A stretch of 8,212 nucleotides of DNA from JANRLJ01 sp034437895 (GTDB taxonomy: Bacteria; Chloroflexota; Anaerolineae; Aggregatilineales; Phototrophicaceae), in contig DAOTTO010000178.1 of the NCBI GenBank assembly GCA_034437895.1, positions 1 through 8,212 of the forward strand, given 5' to 3'. Position numbers and translations under genes: made by a program. The notes under the pieces were generated by a model. That model saw only the letters and a program-made list of their open reading frames with translations. It was not told the origin of the DNA and did no database searches. Of the stretch, positions 1 through 6,436 are shown piece after piece (position 1 is the stretch's first letter; every line of letters starts with the position of its first letter).

Positions 1-1467
1 GGTCATGTCAACGGCGCGATTATCCCCGTTTTGAGCGAAGTCGTCACCGTGAAGGGAAAAGACGAATTGTGGCGGCTGGTTTCTATCTTGCTCAGTCTGA
101 TGACAACCCTCATGTTCGCGCTGGTATTGCTTATCGAATTTGCCGCTCCGCTGGTGGTGCGAATCGTCGGCGGCGGGTTGGATACCTCGACCCAAGCGTT
201 AGCCGTATCGCTGCTGCGTTTAACCTCTCCCGCCCTCATTTTTATGGCGCTTTTTGCCATTTTAAGCGGGACGCTGTATGCCTTACGTGTGTTTACGTGG
301 CCTGCCTTCGCAACCGCCGTTTTTAACGCCACAATTGTCATTATCATGCTGTTCTTCGCGCCACCGCCAGAACTAAAGCCGACTTGGACGAATGGCGGAA
401 TCGATTGGGTGTTGGCGCGTCCAGCCAGCGGCATTAGTGTCGCGGCGGTGGGCTGGTTAGTGGGCGCGATGGCGTATTTTATGCTGCAACTGCCGGGGTT
501 GCGCGGCGCAAAACTGCGCTTCACCTTCAATTGGCGGCATCCCGCTTTAGGACAAATCAGCCTGCTCTATCTTCCGGTTATGTTCTCTTTAGTGATGGAT
601 ACGCTCATCATTCGTCCTTTTAGTTATAACCTCGCCAGCCGCACGGGCAACAACAGCATCGCCTACATGAATCTGGCAACTACGCTGATTCAATTCCCGC
701 AGGGACTCGTGGCAACGGCCATCAGCATTGCGATTTTGCCTACGCTGTCTCGGCAAGCCGCCTTGATTGCAACAGCCGCCGTTGCCGAAGAAAACACTCG
801 TGCATTCAAAGACACGCTGGGTCTAGGAATGCGCTTGGCGATTACGCTGATTCTGCCCGCGACGATTGGTCTGTTTACGCTGGCAACGCCGATTGTGGCG
901 CTGTTATTTCGGCATGGCGCATTCACCAGTGCGGATACCTTCGTTACAGCGGATGCGCTCCGTTTGTATCTGTTTGGGCTGCCTTTCGCCGCCATAGATT
1001 TGCTGCTGGTCTATGCCTTTTATGCACGGCAAGATACCCTCACGCCAGCACTCGTCGGCCTGCTAAGTTTGTGTGTTTATATGGTGATCGCCCTCGCGCT
1101 ACTCGGACGCTATGGCTTGTTTAGCTTGATGATCGCCGACAGCGCCAAGCATATTGTTCATGCCCTCACGAGCGCCTATTTGCTCCATCGTCGCTTGAAA
1201 GGTCTAGGAGGGCAGCGCTTGCTCTTGACGATTGGTAAGACAGGCTTTGCGGCTGCTGTGATGGGACTCGTAATGGCGCTTGCGCTGCCTCTTTTGAGCA
1301 GCACTATCGGTACCGAAGGGCTGTTGGCGGAAATGGTGCTAGTGCTGGTTATGGGCGGAATCGGCGGTGGGTTATTTGTGATCCTCGCCGTAGCCCTCAA
1401 TATTGAGGAATGGCGCTGGATTAGCACGCTGATTAAGAGCAAAATGCCGCGTCGGTCTACGCCCTAA
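1..1467 (+). CDS. murJ: Lipid II flippase MurJ (MviN family), 5' end missing
   Basis: MurJ moves the lipid-linked peptidoglycan precursor lipid II across the cytoplasmic membrane. The frame is open from base 1, and the first visible residues (GHVNGAIIPVLSE) match the family's early 'AEGAF..AFVPVLSEY' segment, so the true start lies left of the window and the TTG at 31 is internal. About 488 residues are visible. They form a chain of hydrophobic helices. Family-typical segments are QFPQGLVATAISIAILPTLS near visible residues 231-250 and LLFRHGAFTSADT near 301-313, close to the usual 'LYERGAFT..DT'. The C-terminus is complete and ends in a short basic tail (KSKMPRRSTP) before TAA. It belongs to the MOP flippase superfamily; assignment to MurJ rather than another MOP exporter rests on these two motifs. 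The following gene is 117 bases away and probably has its own promoter. Confidence 0.93.
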   Translation, partial: GHVNGAIIPVLSEVVTVKGKDELWRLVSILLSLMTTLMFALVLLIEFAAPLVVRIVGGGLDTSTQALAVSLLRLTSPALIFMALFAILSGTLYALRVFTWPAFATAVFNATIVIIMLFFAPPPELKPTWTNGGIDWVLARPASGISVAAVGWLVGAMAYFMLQLPGLRGAKLRFTFNWRHPALGQISLLYLPVMFSLVMDTLIIRPFSYNLASRTGNNSIAYMNLATTLIQFPQGLVATAISIAILPTLSRQAALIATAAVAEENTRAFKDTLGLGMRLAITLILPATIGLFTLATPIVALLFRHGAFTSADTFVTADALRLYLFGLPFAAIDLLLVYAFYARQDTLTPALVGLLSLCVYMVIALALLGRYGLFSLMIADSAKHIVHALTSAYLLHRRLKGLGGQRLLLTIGKTGFAAAVMGLVMALALPLLSSTIGTEGLLAEMVLVLVMGGIGGGLFVILAVALNIEEWRWISTLIKSKMPRRSTP

Positions 1468-1533
1468 AGTCATAACCGCATTAAAAATTTAGATTTAGCG
1501 GAAATGACCTCACACCACAGGCCGTTTCTGCGT

Positions 1534-1539
1534 TAAAAT
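1534..1539 (+). promoter_or_regulatory. Possible -10 box for the 92-residue gene and vanW-like gene
   Basis: TAAAAT lies 45 bases before the start codon at 1585, in the only intergenic gap upstream of the two-gene unit. No good -35 hexamer is found at 16-18 bases upstream (TGACCT at 1505-1510 is 23 bases away), so this is a weak candidate. Confidence 0.25.
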
Positions 1540-1584
1540 ACGCTCAGTTTGTGTTTTGCACGCATTGACTGAGGATGGGATTTC

Positions 1585-1863
1585 ATGTCTGAAGCCTTCG
1601 ACAAACTCAAAGAACAACTCACCAAACAAGGTACACTCAGCAACGATGATATTGAAAAGATGGTCGCCGCGCATGGGGCGATCAGCGACGATGAAAAGAT
1701 GTGGCTGGAATCAGAAAAGCATCGTGTTGAAAGAGATAAACAAGATACAGTGACGATGGATGAATATCTCGCCGCGCTTAAAGTGTTGGATTCTGTTGAG
1801 GAAGACTCGCCGGAATTCATTAAAGCCGAAGCATTAGTCAATAAATATGAGAGTGGAACCTAA
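1585..1863 (+). CDS. Uncharacterised acidic 92-residue protein
   Basis: I do not recognise a family. The product is a small, soluble, strongly charged and mostly helical-looking protein with no signal peptide, membrane segment or cysteine. Two similar-looking helical stretches are visible. One is around residues 10-45 (LTKQGTLSNDDIEKMVAAHG, then acidic and basic residues). The other is around 56-88 (TMDEYLAALKVLDSVEEDSP then EFIKAEALVNKY). A clear ribosome binding site GAGGA at 1571-1575 sits 9 bases before the ATG and supports this start. The stop is only 3 bases before the next gene, so the two are very likely co-transcribed and translationally coupled. That links the protein, by context only, to the exported VanW-type protein downstream. 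A cytoplasmic accessory or regulatory role would be a guess. Confidence 0.75.
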   Translation: MSEAFDKLKEQLTKQGTLSNDDIEKMVAAHGAISDDEKMWLESEKHRVERDKQDTVTMDEYLAALKVLDSVEEDSPEFIKAEALVNKYESGT

Positions 1864-1866
1864 AAC

Positions 1867-3747
1867 ATGACCTCATTTCCTGCTCAGGAAGCCGAGCCTT
1901 ACGCACCATTTTATCAACCGGAAAACCCGCTGAATCCTTGGTTAATCCGTTTACCAATTCTGGTCATCAGCGGCGGTGTATTACTCATTCTCGTATTGGC
2001 AGCCTTCGTGATGGCGTTCCAGATGCGCTATGCCGATAAGCTCATCCCCGGCATTTCGGTCTATGGTATTGACTTGGGAGGGATGACGCACGATCAAGCG
2101 ATAGCAGCCCTTTCAAACCGCTTTACGTATGATGACGAGGCGGTTTTTACCTTTCGTGCGGGGGATCGCTTCTGGCAAATGACTGCTGGCGAACTCGGTG
2201 TGATGTTTGATACCGAAGCGACGGTGAATGCTGCCCAACAAACCGGCGGCAGCGGCAACGTGATTCAGGATATGGTCGATCAAACGCTGACGTGGCTCAA
2301 CGGAAGCTCGATTTCGCCCATTATCCGTTACGATCAAAACATTGCCGTCCAACGATTGATGCAAATCGGCACGGAAGTGAATCAATCGCCTCAAGATGCT
2401 TCATTAATCCTGAACGGCATTACAATAATGTCGATACCGGGGCAAGTGGGGCGCAACTTAGATATTCCCGCGACGCTGGCGGCGCTCAACACAGCTATTT
2501 TGAATATGACGACGGGGCAAGAGATTCCGTTGGTCATCAACGAGACACCGCCGACGGTTTGGAATGTGGATGAAGCCGCAAGCCGAGCGCAAGCCGCCCT
2601 TTCTGGACCCTTGGAACTGACGGCAGACGGGCAAAACGGACAGCTTCTCGGCCCTTGGACGGCGAGTGTCGATCAGATCGCGGCCTTATTGCAAATCCAA
2701 CAGGTCGATAACGGTGATGGCACCCGCAGTTATGATGCCCAGATTGATGTCGGCGCATTCCAAGCCTATCTGGAACAGCTTGCGCCGGGTTTAGTGACTC
2801 AACCAACCGATGGACGGTTTCACTTTGACCCGACAACAGGCAATTTACAAGTGATTCAACCTGCCGCAGGCGGAAGAACACTCAACATCGAACAAACACT
2901 TGCCGCCCTAGAAGAAACAGTCTTCCGCTACGATAATCGCCGTGCGCCGATGGTCTTCGATTACACCCAACCGCGCTACGCCAATTCAGTCAGCGCCGCC
3001 GAACTCGGCATCACCACACTCGTCTCGGAATCCACGACCTATTTCGCGGGATCGAGTGCAGAGCGCATTCACAATATCACCGAAGCTGCCTCGCGCATGG
3101 ATGGCGTATTGATCGGTCCCGGCGAAGAATTTTCCTTTAATTATTGGCTCGGCGATTTGAGTCTGGAAACGGGCTTTGTCGAAGCGAAAGTGATCGAAGG
3201 GGAACGCACCGTCGATGGGATAGGCGGCGGGGTTTGTCAGGTCAGCACAACGATTTTCCGAGCGGCCTTCGCAGGGGGGTATCGCATTATCGAGCGCAAT
3301 TCTCATGCTTATCGCGTCGGCTACTATGAACAAGCGGGGTATGCTCCGGGGTTAGATGCAGCGATCTGGACACCTGAGCGAGATTTCCGCTTCCAAAACG
3401 ATACCCCTTATCACCTCCTGATTGAGGTTTCGATTTTTCCGGGGAACAGCGCCATGCAATTTCGTTTTTACAGCACCAATCCGGGGCGAGTCGTGACGAT
3501 TGCGCCTGCGGACATCCGTAATGTACTCCCGGCACGCGAGACCATTTATGAAGTGAATAATGAATTCTCGGCGGGGCAGATTGAACAAGTGGATTATTCA
3601 GCCGAAGGCGCGGATGTCACGGTTGAGCGCGTTATTACGGATATGTCCGGCAACGAAATCAGCCGCGACAGCATCTATACCCGTTATCTGCCTTGGGGGG
3701 CAATTTATCAGGTCGCGCCGGGCGACTCACGCGCCGGAAACAGCTAG
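1867..3747 (+). CDS. Membrane-anchored VanW family protein with YoaR-like (putative peptidoglycan-binding) domains
   Basis: This is a 626-residue exported protein anchored by one N-terminal helix (about residues 27-52) after a short cytoplasmic tail. The extracytoplasmic part opens with IPGISVYGIDLGGMTHDQAIAAL (about 60-82), the usual lead-in of YoaR-like domains. Two related domains follow (about 84-225 and 247-365), of the type annotated as putative peptidoglycan binding. The VanW domain is at about 385-520, with the signature G-PGEEFSFN (417-425), GIGGGVCQVSTTIF (451-464) and the RNSHAYRVGYY region (477-487). The C-terminal 80 residues form a beta-rich G5-like tail ending in YTRYLPWGAIYQV. 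VanW is named after a vancomycin-resistance cluster gene, but such proteins occur widely outside resistance clusters and their biochemical role is unsettled. No van ligase, dehydrogenase or sensor gene is present here. The ATG follows the upstream stop by 3 bases, implying coupling. The SD is weak (GTGGA about 8-10 bases upstream). Confidence 0.9.
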   Translation: MTSFPAQEAEPYAPFYQPENPLNPWLIRLPILVISGGVLLILVLAAFVMAFQMRYADKLIPGISVYGIDLGGMTHDQAIAALSNRFTYDDEAVFTFRAGDRFWQMTAGELGVMFDTEATVNAAQQTGGSGNVIQDMVDQTLTWLNGSSISPIIRYDQNIAVQRLMQIGTEVNQSPQDASLILNGITIMSIPGQVGRNLDIPATLAALNTAILNMTTGQEIPLVINETPPTVWNVDEAASRAQAALSGPLELTADGQNGQLLGPWTASVDQIAALLQIQQVDNGDGTRSYDAQIDVGAFQAYLEQLAPGLVTQPTDGRFHFDPTTGNLQVIQPAAGGRTLNIEQTLAALEETVFRYDNRRAPMVFDYTQPRYANSVSAAELGITTLVSESTTYFAGSSAERIHNITEAASRMDGVLIGPGEEFSFNYWLGDLSLETGFVEAKVIEGERTVDGIGGGVCQVSTTIFRAAFAGGYRIIERNSHAYRVGYYEQAGYAPGLDAAIWTPERDFRFQNDTPYHLLIEVSIFPGNSAMQFRFYSTNPGRVVTIAPADIRNVLPARETIYEVNNEFSAGQIEQVDYSAEGADVTVERVITDMSGNEISRDSIYTRYLPWGAIYQVAPGDSRAGNS

Positions 3748-3761
3748 ACCACGATTTTTCA

Positions 3762-3791
3762 TGCAGGGATGCATATCAATGTGTCCCTGCA
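3762..3791. repeat. 13-bp stem hairpin between convergent genes (possible bidirectional terminator or dispersed repeat)
   Basis: TGCAGGGATGCAT pairs with ATGTGTCCCTGCA around a 4-base loop (ATCA), with two G-T wobbles in the middle. It fills most of the gap between the vanW-like gene (ends 3747) and the SdpI gene (ends 3797 on the minus strand). It has no T-run directly after the stem on either strand, so a classic intrinsic terminator is not certain. It begins with the same TGCAGGG as the hairpin at 7275-7306. Confidence 0.6.
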
Positions 3792-3796
3792 AACGG

Positions 3797-4123
3797 CTAT
3801 CTTAGATATTTCCACCAAGTTAAACCAATACTTACAACTAAAGGTATACTCATCAGTATCGCGCAAAGCGTCGCATATGCATCAATCGACAGCTTGAGTG
3901 GATACAGCACAATCGCCGCAGCAATCGTCACCAACCCACTGATGAATAAGCCGCGTCCGCTGTAAGCATTCACGTCGTACCATAATTCAGAATTGCGGAG
4001 TGTCTTGGGTGTCCGAAAGCCATACCATACATTCGGTTTAATCCTCCTTTGCATGAGTGGTATAGAAATGACCATCAACAAAACACTCGCAAAAATATAG
4101 GTCAGCAGTAACCAGACTTTCAT
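3797..4123 (-). CDS. SdpI family three-pass membrane protein
   Basis: The 108-residue product has three hydrophobic helices (about residues 3-24, 57-74 and 84-104). Between the first and second lies the hallmark loop of the SdpI family: NVWYGFRTPKT (31-41), a Trp-Tyr pair (48-49) and N-AYSGR (52-57). In Bacillus subtilis SdpI protects the cell from the SdpC toxin and takes part in signalling. Many small homologues like this one contain only the family domain and have no proven role. No toxin gene resembling sdpC is seen nearby, so immunity function is not shown. The ATG has a strong ribosome binding site (AGGAGGA at 4128-4134) 4 bases upstream. It lies 53 bases downstream of the transglycosylase gene on the same strand and may be co-transcribed, although a TATAGAAT box at 4154-4161 could give it its own promoter. 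Confidence 0.88.
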   Translation of the reverse strand: MKVWLLLTYIFASVLLMVISIPLMQRRIKPNVWYGFRTPKTLRNSELWYDVNAYSGRGLFISGLVTIAAAIVLYPLKLSIDAYATLCAILMSIPLVVSIGLTWWKYLR

Positions 4124-4153
4124 GGCATCCTCCTCAGATCATCCATGAAGTCT

Positions 4154-4161
4154 ATTCTATA
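4154..4161 (-). promoter_or_regulatory. TATAGAAT box upstream of the SdpI gene
   Basis: On the coding strand this reads TATAGAAT, 30 bases before the ATG at 4123. The same octamer lies 32 bases before the transglycosylase start. The shared sequence and spacing suggest a -10 element. TTGGCG (minus strand, about 4182-4187) is a possible -35, but the 20-base spacer is long. Confidence 0.35.
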
Positions 4162-4176
4162 CCGACTTTAGCCTCC

Positions 4177-4983
4177 CTATCCGCCAATTTCGGCGGCTGC
4201 CCATTCACATAGGGTTCCGCCACCCGCCGCCAACCAGCGGTCTAATGTCGGGCTAGTGTCGCTTTCGGCTACCGCGTCGGCATAAATCCCCGTCCCCCAC
4301 ATATAATAGCGCTGCGTTTGGGCAGGCCATTGGGCATACTCTTTGCTCAAGACGGATGGCCCGCCGTTATAACAAGCCATCGCCAAACCTGCGTCACTGC
4401 TGGACGCATCTAAACAGTAATTGAGGAAATTCGCCCCGCGCATCGCATTCGTATCGGGATCAAGCTGATTTTCGCCCGTCGCAAAATGAAATGGCATCAC
4501 CTGAAATAACCCCTGCGCTCCTGCGGAACTGCTGACCGTCGGATGCCCACACGATTCGATCTGCATCACGGTTGCCAATAAATTGGGGTCAAGCGTGTAT
4601 TCACTTGCCCAATCTTCGATATTGCCCGACCAGTATTCCACTTCATCGGTAAATAACGGCGCGATTGCGTCAGACTTAGGTCGGCCTCCAACCGATCCAG
4701 CCACGCCATTTATGGCATCGCCAGCCGTGTTTACAGCGCCGACTACCACATCACCCGCGATATTAATTGCCCCCTCGCCCACATCAAGCACGATTCCCGG
4801 CACAGCGCCCACAATAAGCAGTATTCCTTTCAGTGCAAAAACCAAAACGCGCGGCGCAATCATAAGCCCAACAACCGCCAGCAGCGCCCATGCTGGAAAA
4901 TACCGCATCAAAATCTCGCGGCTAAAAAACGGCTTACGGTTACGATATTCGTCTTTACGATTACGTTTTGTATGTGTTGCCAT
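4177..4983 (-). CDS. Membrane-anchored lytic transglycosylase, SLT (lysozyme-like) domain
   Basis: The 268-residue protein is predicted to cleave peptidoglycan glycan strands outside the membrane. A very basic N-terminus (THTKRNRKDEYRNRK) precedes hydrophobic segments at about 29-48 and 49-68, which anchor or export it. Residues 69-98 are an unusual 11-residue repeat (GAINIAGDVVV, GAVNTAGDAIN, GVAGSV). The SLT domain runs from about 122 to 235, with the likely catalytic Glu143 in MQIES, then SAGAQGLFQVMP (153-164) and MACYNGGP (202-209), all standard for family-1-type SLT domains. Four cysteines (145, 190, 204, 259) are in the outer part and could form disulfides. The ATG is fixed by an in-frame TGA directly before it. 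The ribosome binding site is weak (GGGTGA). It is divergent from the oxidoreductase/sigma pair and followed by the SdpI gene. Confidence 0.92.
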   Translation of the reverse strand: MATHTKRNRKDEYRNRKPFFSREILMRYFPAWALLAVVGLMIAPRVLVFALKGILLIVGAVPGIVLDVGEGAINIAGDVVVGAVNTAGDAINGVAGSVGGRPKSDAIAPLFTDEVEYWSGNIEDWASEYTLDPNLLATVMQIESCGHPTVSSSAGAQGLFQVMPFHFATGENQLDPDTNAMRGANFLNYCLDASSSDAGLAMACYNGGPSVLSKEYAQWPAQTQRYYMWGTGIYADAVAESDTSPTLDRWLAAGGGTLCEWAAAEIGG

Positions 4984-5015
4984 TCATCACCCAATTGAAG
5001 AACATCCCTTTCATC

Positions 5016-5023
5016 ATTCTATA
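5016..5023 (-). promoter_or_regulatory. Probable -10 box of the transglycosylase promoter
   Basis: On the coding strand this reads TATAGAAT, 32 bases before the ATG at 4983, a normal distance for a -10 element. No convincing -35 hexamer at 17 bases is seen. The identical octamer before the SdpI gene at a near-identical distance supports function. Confidence 0.4.
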
Positions 5024-5047
5024 GTGAGAGGAAAAGAACAGAATTAA

Positions 5048-5076
5048 TTGTCGCAAGTCTCTAACGACTTTATATA
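5048..5076 (+). promoter_or_regulatory. Possible housekeeping promoter in the divergent region
   Basis: TTGTCG (5048-5053) and TATATA (5071-5076) are separated by exactly 17 bases and point to the oxidoreductase gene. Transcription would start near 5083, leaving a leader of about 130 bases that contains the ECF41-type promoter. It could provide basal expression of the sigma factor, to be amplified by autoregulation. Each box matches 4 of 6 consensus bases. Confidence 0.35.
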
Positions 5077-5095
5077 GGGATTGTTACCGAAGGTT

Positions 5096-5131
5096 GTGTT
5101 CTTTCATGCGTTAATTTTAGAACACTTGTTC
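5096..5131. promoter_or_regulatory. Inverted repeats GTGTTCT / AGAACAC and GAACACTTGTTC
   Basis: GTGTTCT (5096-5102) and AGAACAC (5119-5125) are perfect inverted 7-base arms 16 bases apart. The second arm overlaps a 5-2-5 palindrome GAACACTTGTTC (5120-5131). They sit 17 bases upstream of the ECF41-type -35 box, a fitting place for a regulator site. The binding factor is unknown. Confidence 0.35.
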
Positions 5132-5147
5132 ATTTTAGTCAAGAGCA

Positions 5148-5174
5148 TGTCACAAAATGCAGGACGTTCTCGTC
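5148..5174 (+). promoter_or_regulatory. ECF41-type promoter, TGTCACA-N16-CGTC
   Basis: TGTCACA at 5148-5154 and CGTC at 5171-5174 are separated by exactly 16 bases. This matches the promoter motif I know for ECF41 sigma factors, and an ECF41 gene is the second gene of the transcript it would drive. Transcription would begin around 5181, giving a leader of about 30 bases with the ribosome binding site at 5201. The -10 half lies in a hairpin-capable palindrome, AGGACG-TTCT-CGTCCT (5161-5176). The match implies positive autoregulation of the operon. Confidence 0.8.
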
Positions 5175-5200
5175 CTATTTTCAACAAGATCACATAGAAT

Positions 5201-5205
5201 GAGGA
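5201..5205 (+). promoter_or_regulatory. Ribosome binding site of the oxidoreductase gene
   Basis: GAGGA ends 7 bases before the ATG at 5213 and fixes that start. Confidence 0.7.
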
Positions 5206-5212
5206 ATAAGTC

Positions 5213-6436
5213 ATGTCATCACAAAAAACACAAGTCGTCATCATTGGGGCGGGTTATGCTGGGATGATTGCAGCGATGCGATTGGCAGGCAAAACACGCA
5301 AACAGCAGGTCGAAATTACTTTGATTAATCCATCTGAGTTATTCGTTGAGCGCATTCGTCTGCATCAGGTCGCGGCGGGGCAAACACTAAGGCAGCGCTC
5401 AATCCCCCATCTTTTGCGCGGAACAAAGATTAGCTTTGTACAAGGTTTCGTGGATGCAATAAATACCACACAGCACATGATTAGCGTCAATACCGCCGAA
5501 AGTACACAGCAGATCCCTTATGATTATCTCGTCTATACAGCAGGCAGCATGATCGACATGACTAGCATCCCCGGTATACACGAACATGCGTATACACTCG
5601 GCGTAAATGGAGATCGTTCAGCAAAAGCCCTGCGCGATCAACTGCCAATTATCGCGGCTAAACACGGACGTTTAGTGATTGTCGGCGGCGGTCTAACCGG
5701 AATAGAAGCGGCGACGGAACTCGCTGAAGCCTACCCTGATCTGTGTGTAAGCCTTGTCACTTCTGGCGGATTCGGCGCGGAACTTTCACAAAAAGGCCGC
5801 GCACATCTCCATAACGTCTTTACTCAGATGAAGATCAAAGTCATGGATAATGTGCAGGTCAAACGGATGGAAAGCAACGCGCTCATGCTACAAAATGGCA
5901 CAGCCATTCGGTTTGACCTCTGTCTCTGGACGGCTGGATTAGCCATACCAACACTGGCGCGAGAATCGGGATTGGCAGTAAATGAGCGCGGACAAGCCTT
6001 GATTGATCCGTTCATGCGCTCGGTTTCACATCCCGAAATTTATGCGGCGGGTGACGCAGCCTATCCCGTTCAAGTCCCCGGTGCGCCAATCCGCATGGCC
6101 TGCGCTACTGCCGAACCGATGGCGGCTCATGCGGTGGATAATTTGGTCGCACACTTGCATGGCGGGGAACAAAAGCCCTTCCATTTCGCGTATGCGTTTC
6201 GGTGCATCAGTCTAGGGCGGCATAATGGTCTGATTCAATCTGTCGCTCATGATGATACGCCGCGTGAACGTATCTTCACTGGGTTTGCGGCGGCACAATT
6301 TAAAGAGACAATCTGCCGTTTTGCTTTTAACGCGATTCGGATTGAGCGTCATCTACCCGGAATTTATACGTGGTTGGGTCGTTCAAAGGCTAATCAAGCT
6401 GTGACCGTCATAAAGGAAGCTCATGGAGCCATTTGA
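5213..6436 (+). CDS. FAD/NAD(P)-dependent oxidoreductase, NDH-2-like, ECF41 partner
   Basis: The 407-residue product is a two-dinucleotide-binding flavoprotein. The FAD Rossmann motif is GAGYAG (12-17), the NAD(P) motif is GGGLTGIEAA (158-167), and the second FAD contact is IYAAGDAA (276-283). The overall plan is that of type II NADH dehydrogenase-like proteins and other pyridine nucleotide-disulfide family members. No redox CxxC pair follows the first motif, so disulfide reductase activity is unlikely. The C-terminal part (FRCISLGRHNGLIQ, 329-342) is hydrophobic to amphipathic but has no clear membrane helix. Substrate and electron acceptor cannot be read from sequence. Its gene overlaps the ECF41 sigma factor gene by 14 bases and follows an ECF41-type promoter. 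Oxidoreductases are one of the recurring partner classes of ECF41 factors (with carboxymuconolactone decarboxylases and epimerases), so it is the likely main target of the sigma factor. Confidence 0.9.
   Translation: MSSQKTQVVIIGAGYAGMIAAMRLAGKTRKQQVEITLINPSELFVERIRLHQVAAGQTLRQRSIPHLLRGTKISFVQGFVDAINTTQHMISVNTAESTQQIPYDYLVYTAGSMIDMTSIPGIHEHAYTLGVNGDRSAKALRDQLPIIAAKHGRLVIVGGGLTGIEAATELAEAYPDLCVSLVTSGGFGAELSQKGRAHLHNVFTQMKIKVMDNVQVKRMESNALMLQNGTAIRFDLCLWTAGLAIPTLARESGLAVNERGQALIDPFMRSVSHPEIYAAGDAAYPVQVPGAPIRMACATAEPMAAHAVDNLVAHLHGGEQKPFHFAYAFRCISLGRHNGLIQSVAHDDTPRERIFTGFAAAQFKETICRFAFNAIRIERHLPGIYTWLGRSKANQAVTVIKEAHGAI

Noticed and set aside
31..33. TTG as the start codon of the MurJ gene
   Set aside because: The frame is open to base 1, and the ten residues before it continue the conserved MurJ N-terminal region, so the gene begins outside the window.
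3..530. 175-codon open frame on the minus strand
   Set aside because: It is antisense to the murJ coding region and has no recognisable domain.
1468..1584. Terminator after murJ
   Set aside because: The gap has AT-rich runs but no stable GC-rich stem followed by a T-run.
1867..3747. VanW gene as evidence of glycopeptide resistance
   Set aside because: No D-Ala-D-Lac ligase, VanH, VanX or VanRS-type gene is present, and VanW domains are common outside resistance clusters.
4583..5047. 154-codon open frame on the plus strand
   Set aside because: It is antisense to the transglycosylase gene, which has full motif support. The frame has no family features and a Thr/Ser/Pro-rich shadow composition.
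5193..5200. CATAGAAT as a -10 box for the oxidoreductase gene
   Set aside because: It lies only 12 bases before the ATG and directly abuts the ribosome binding site. The ECF41-type promoter upstream explains expression better.
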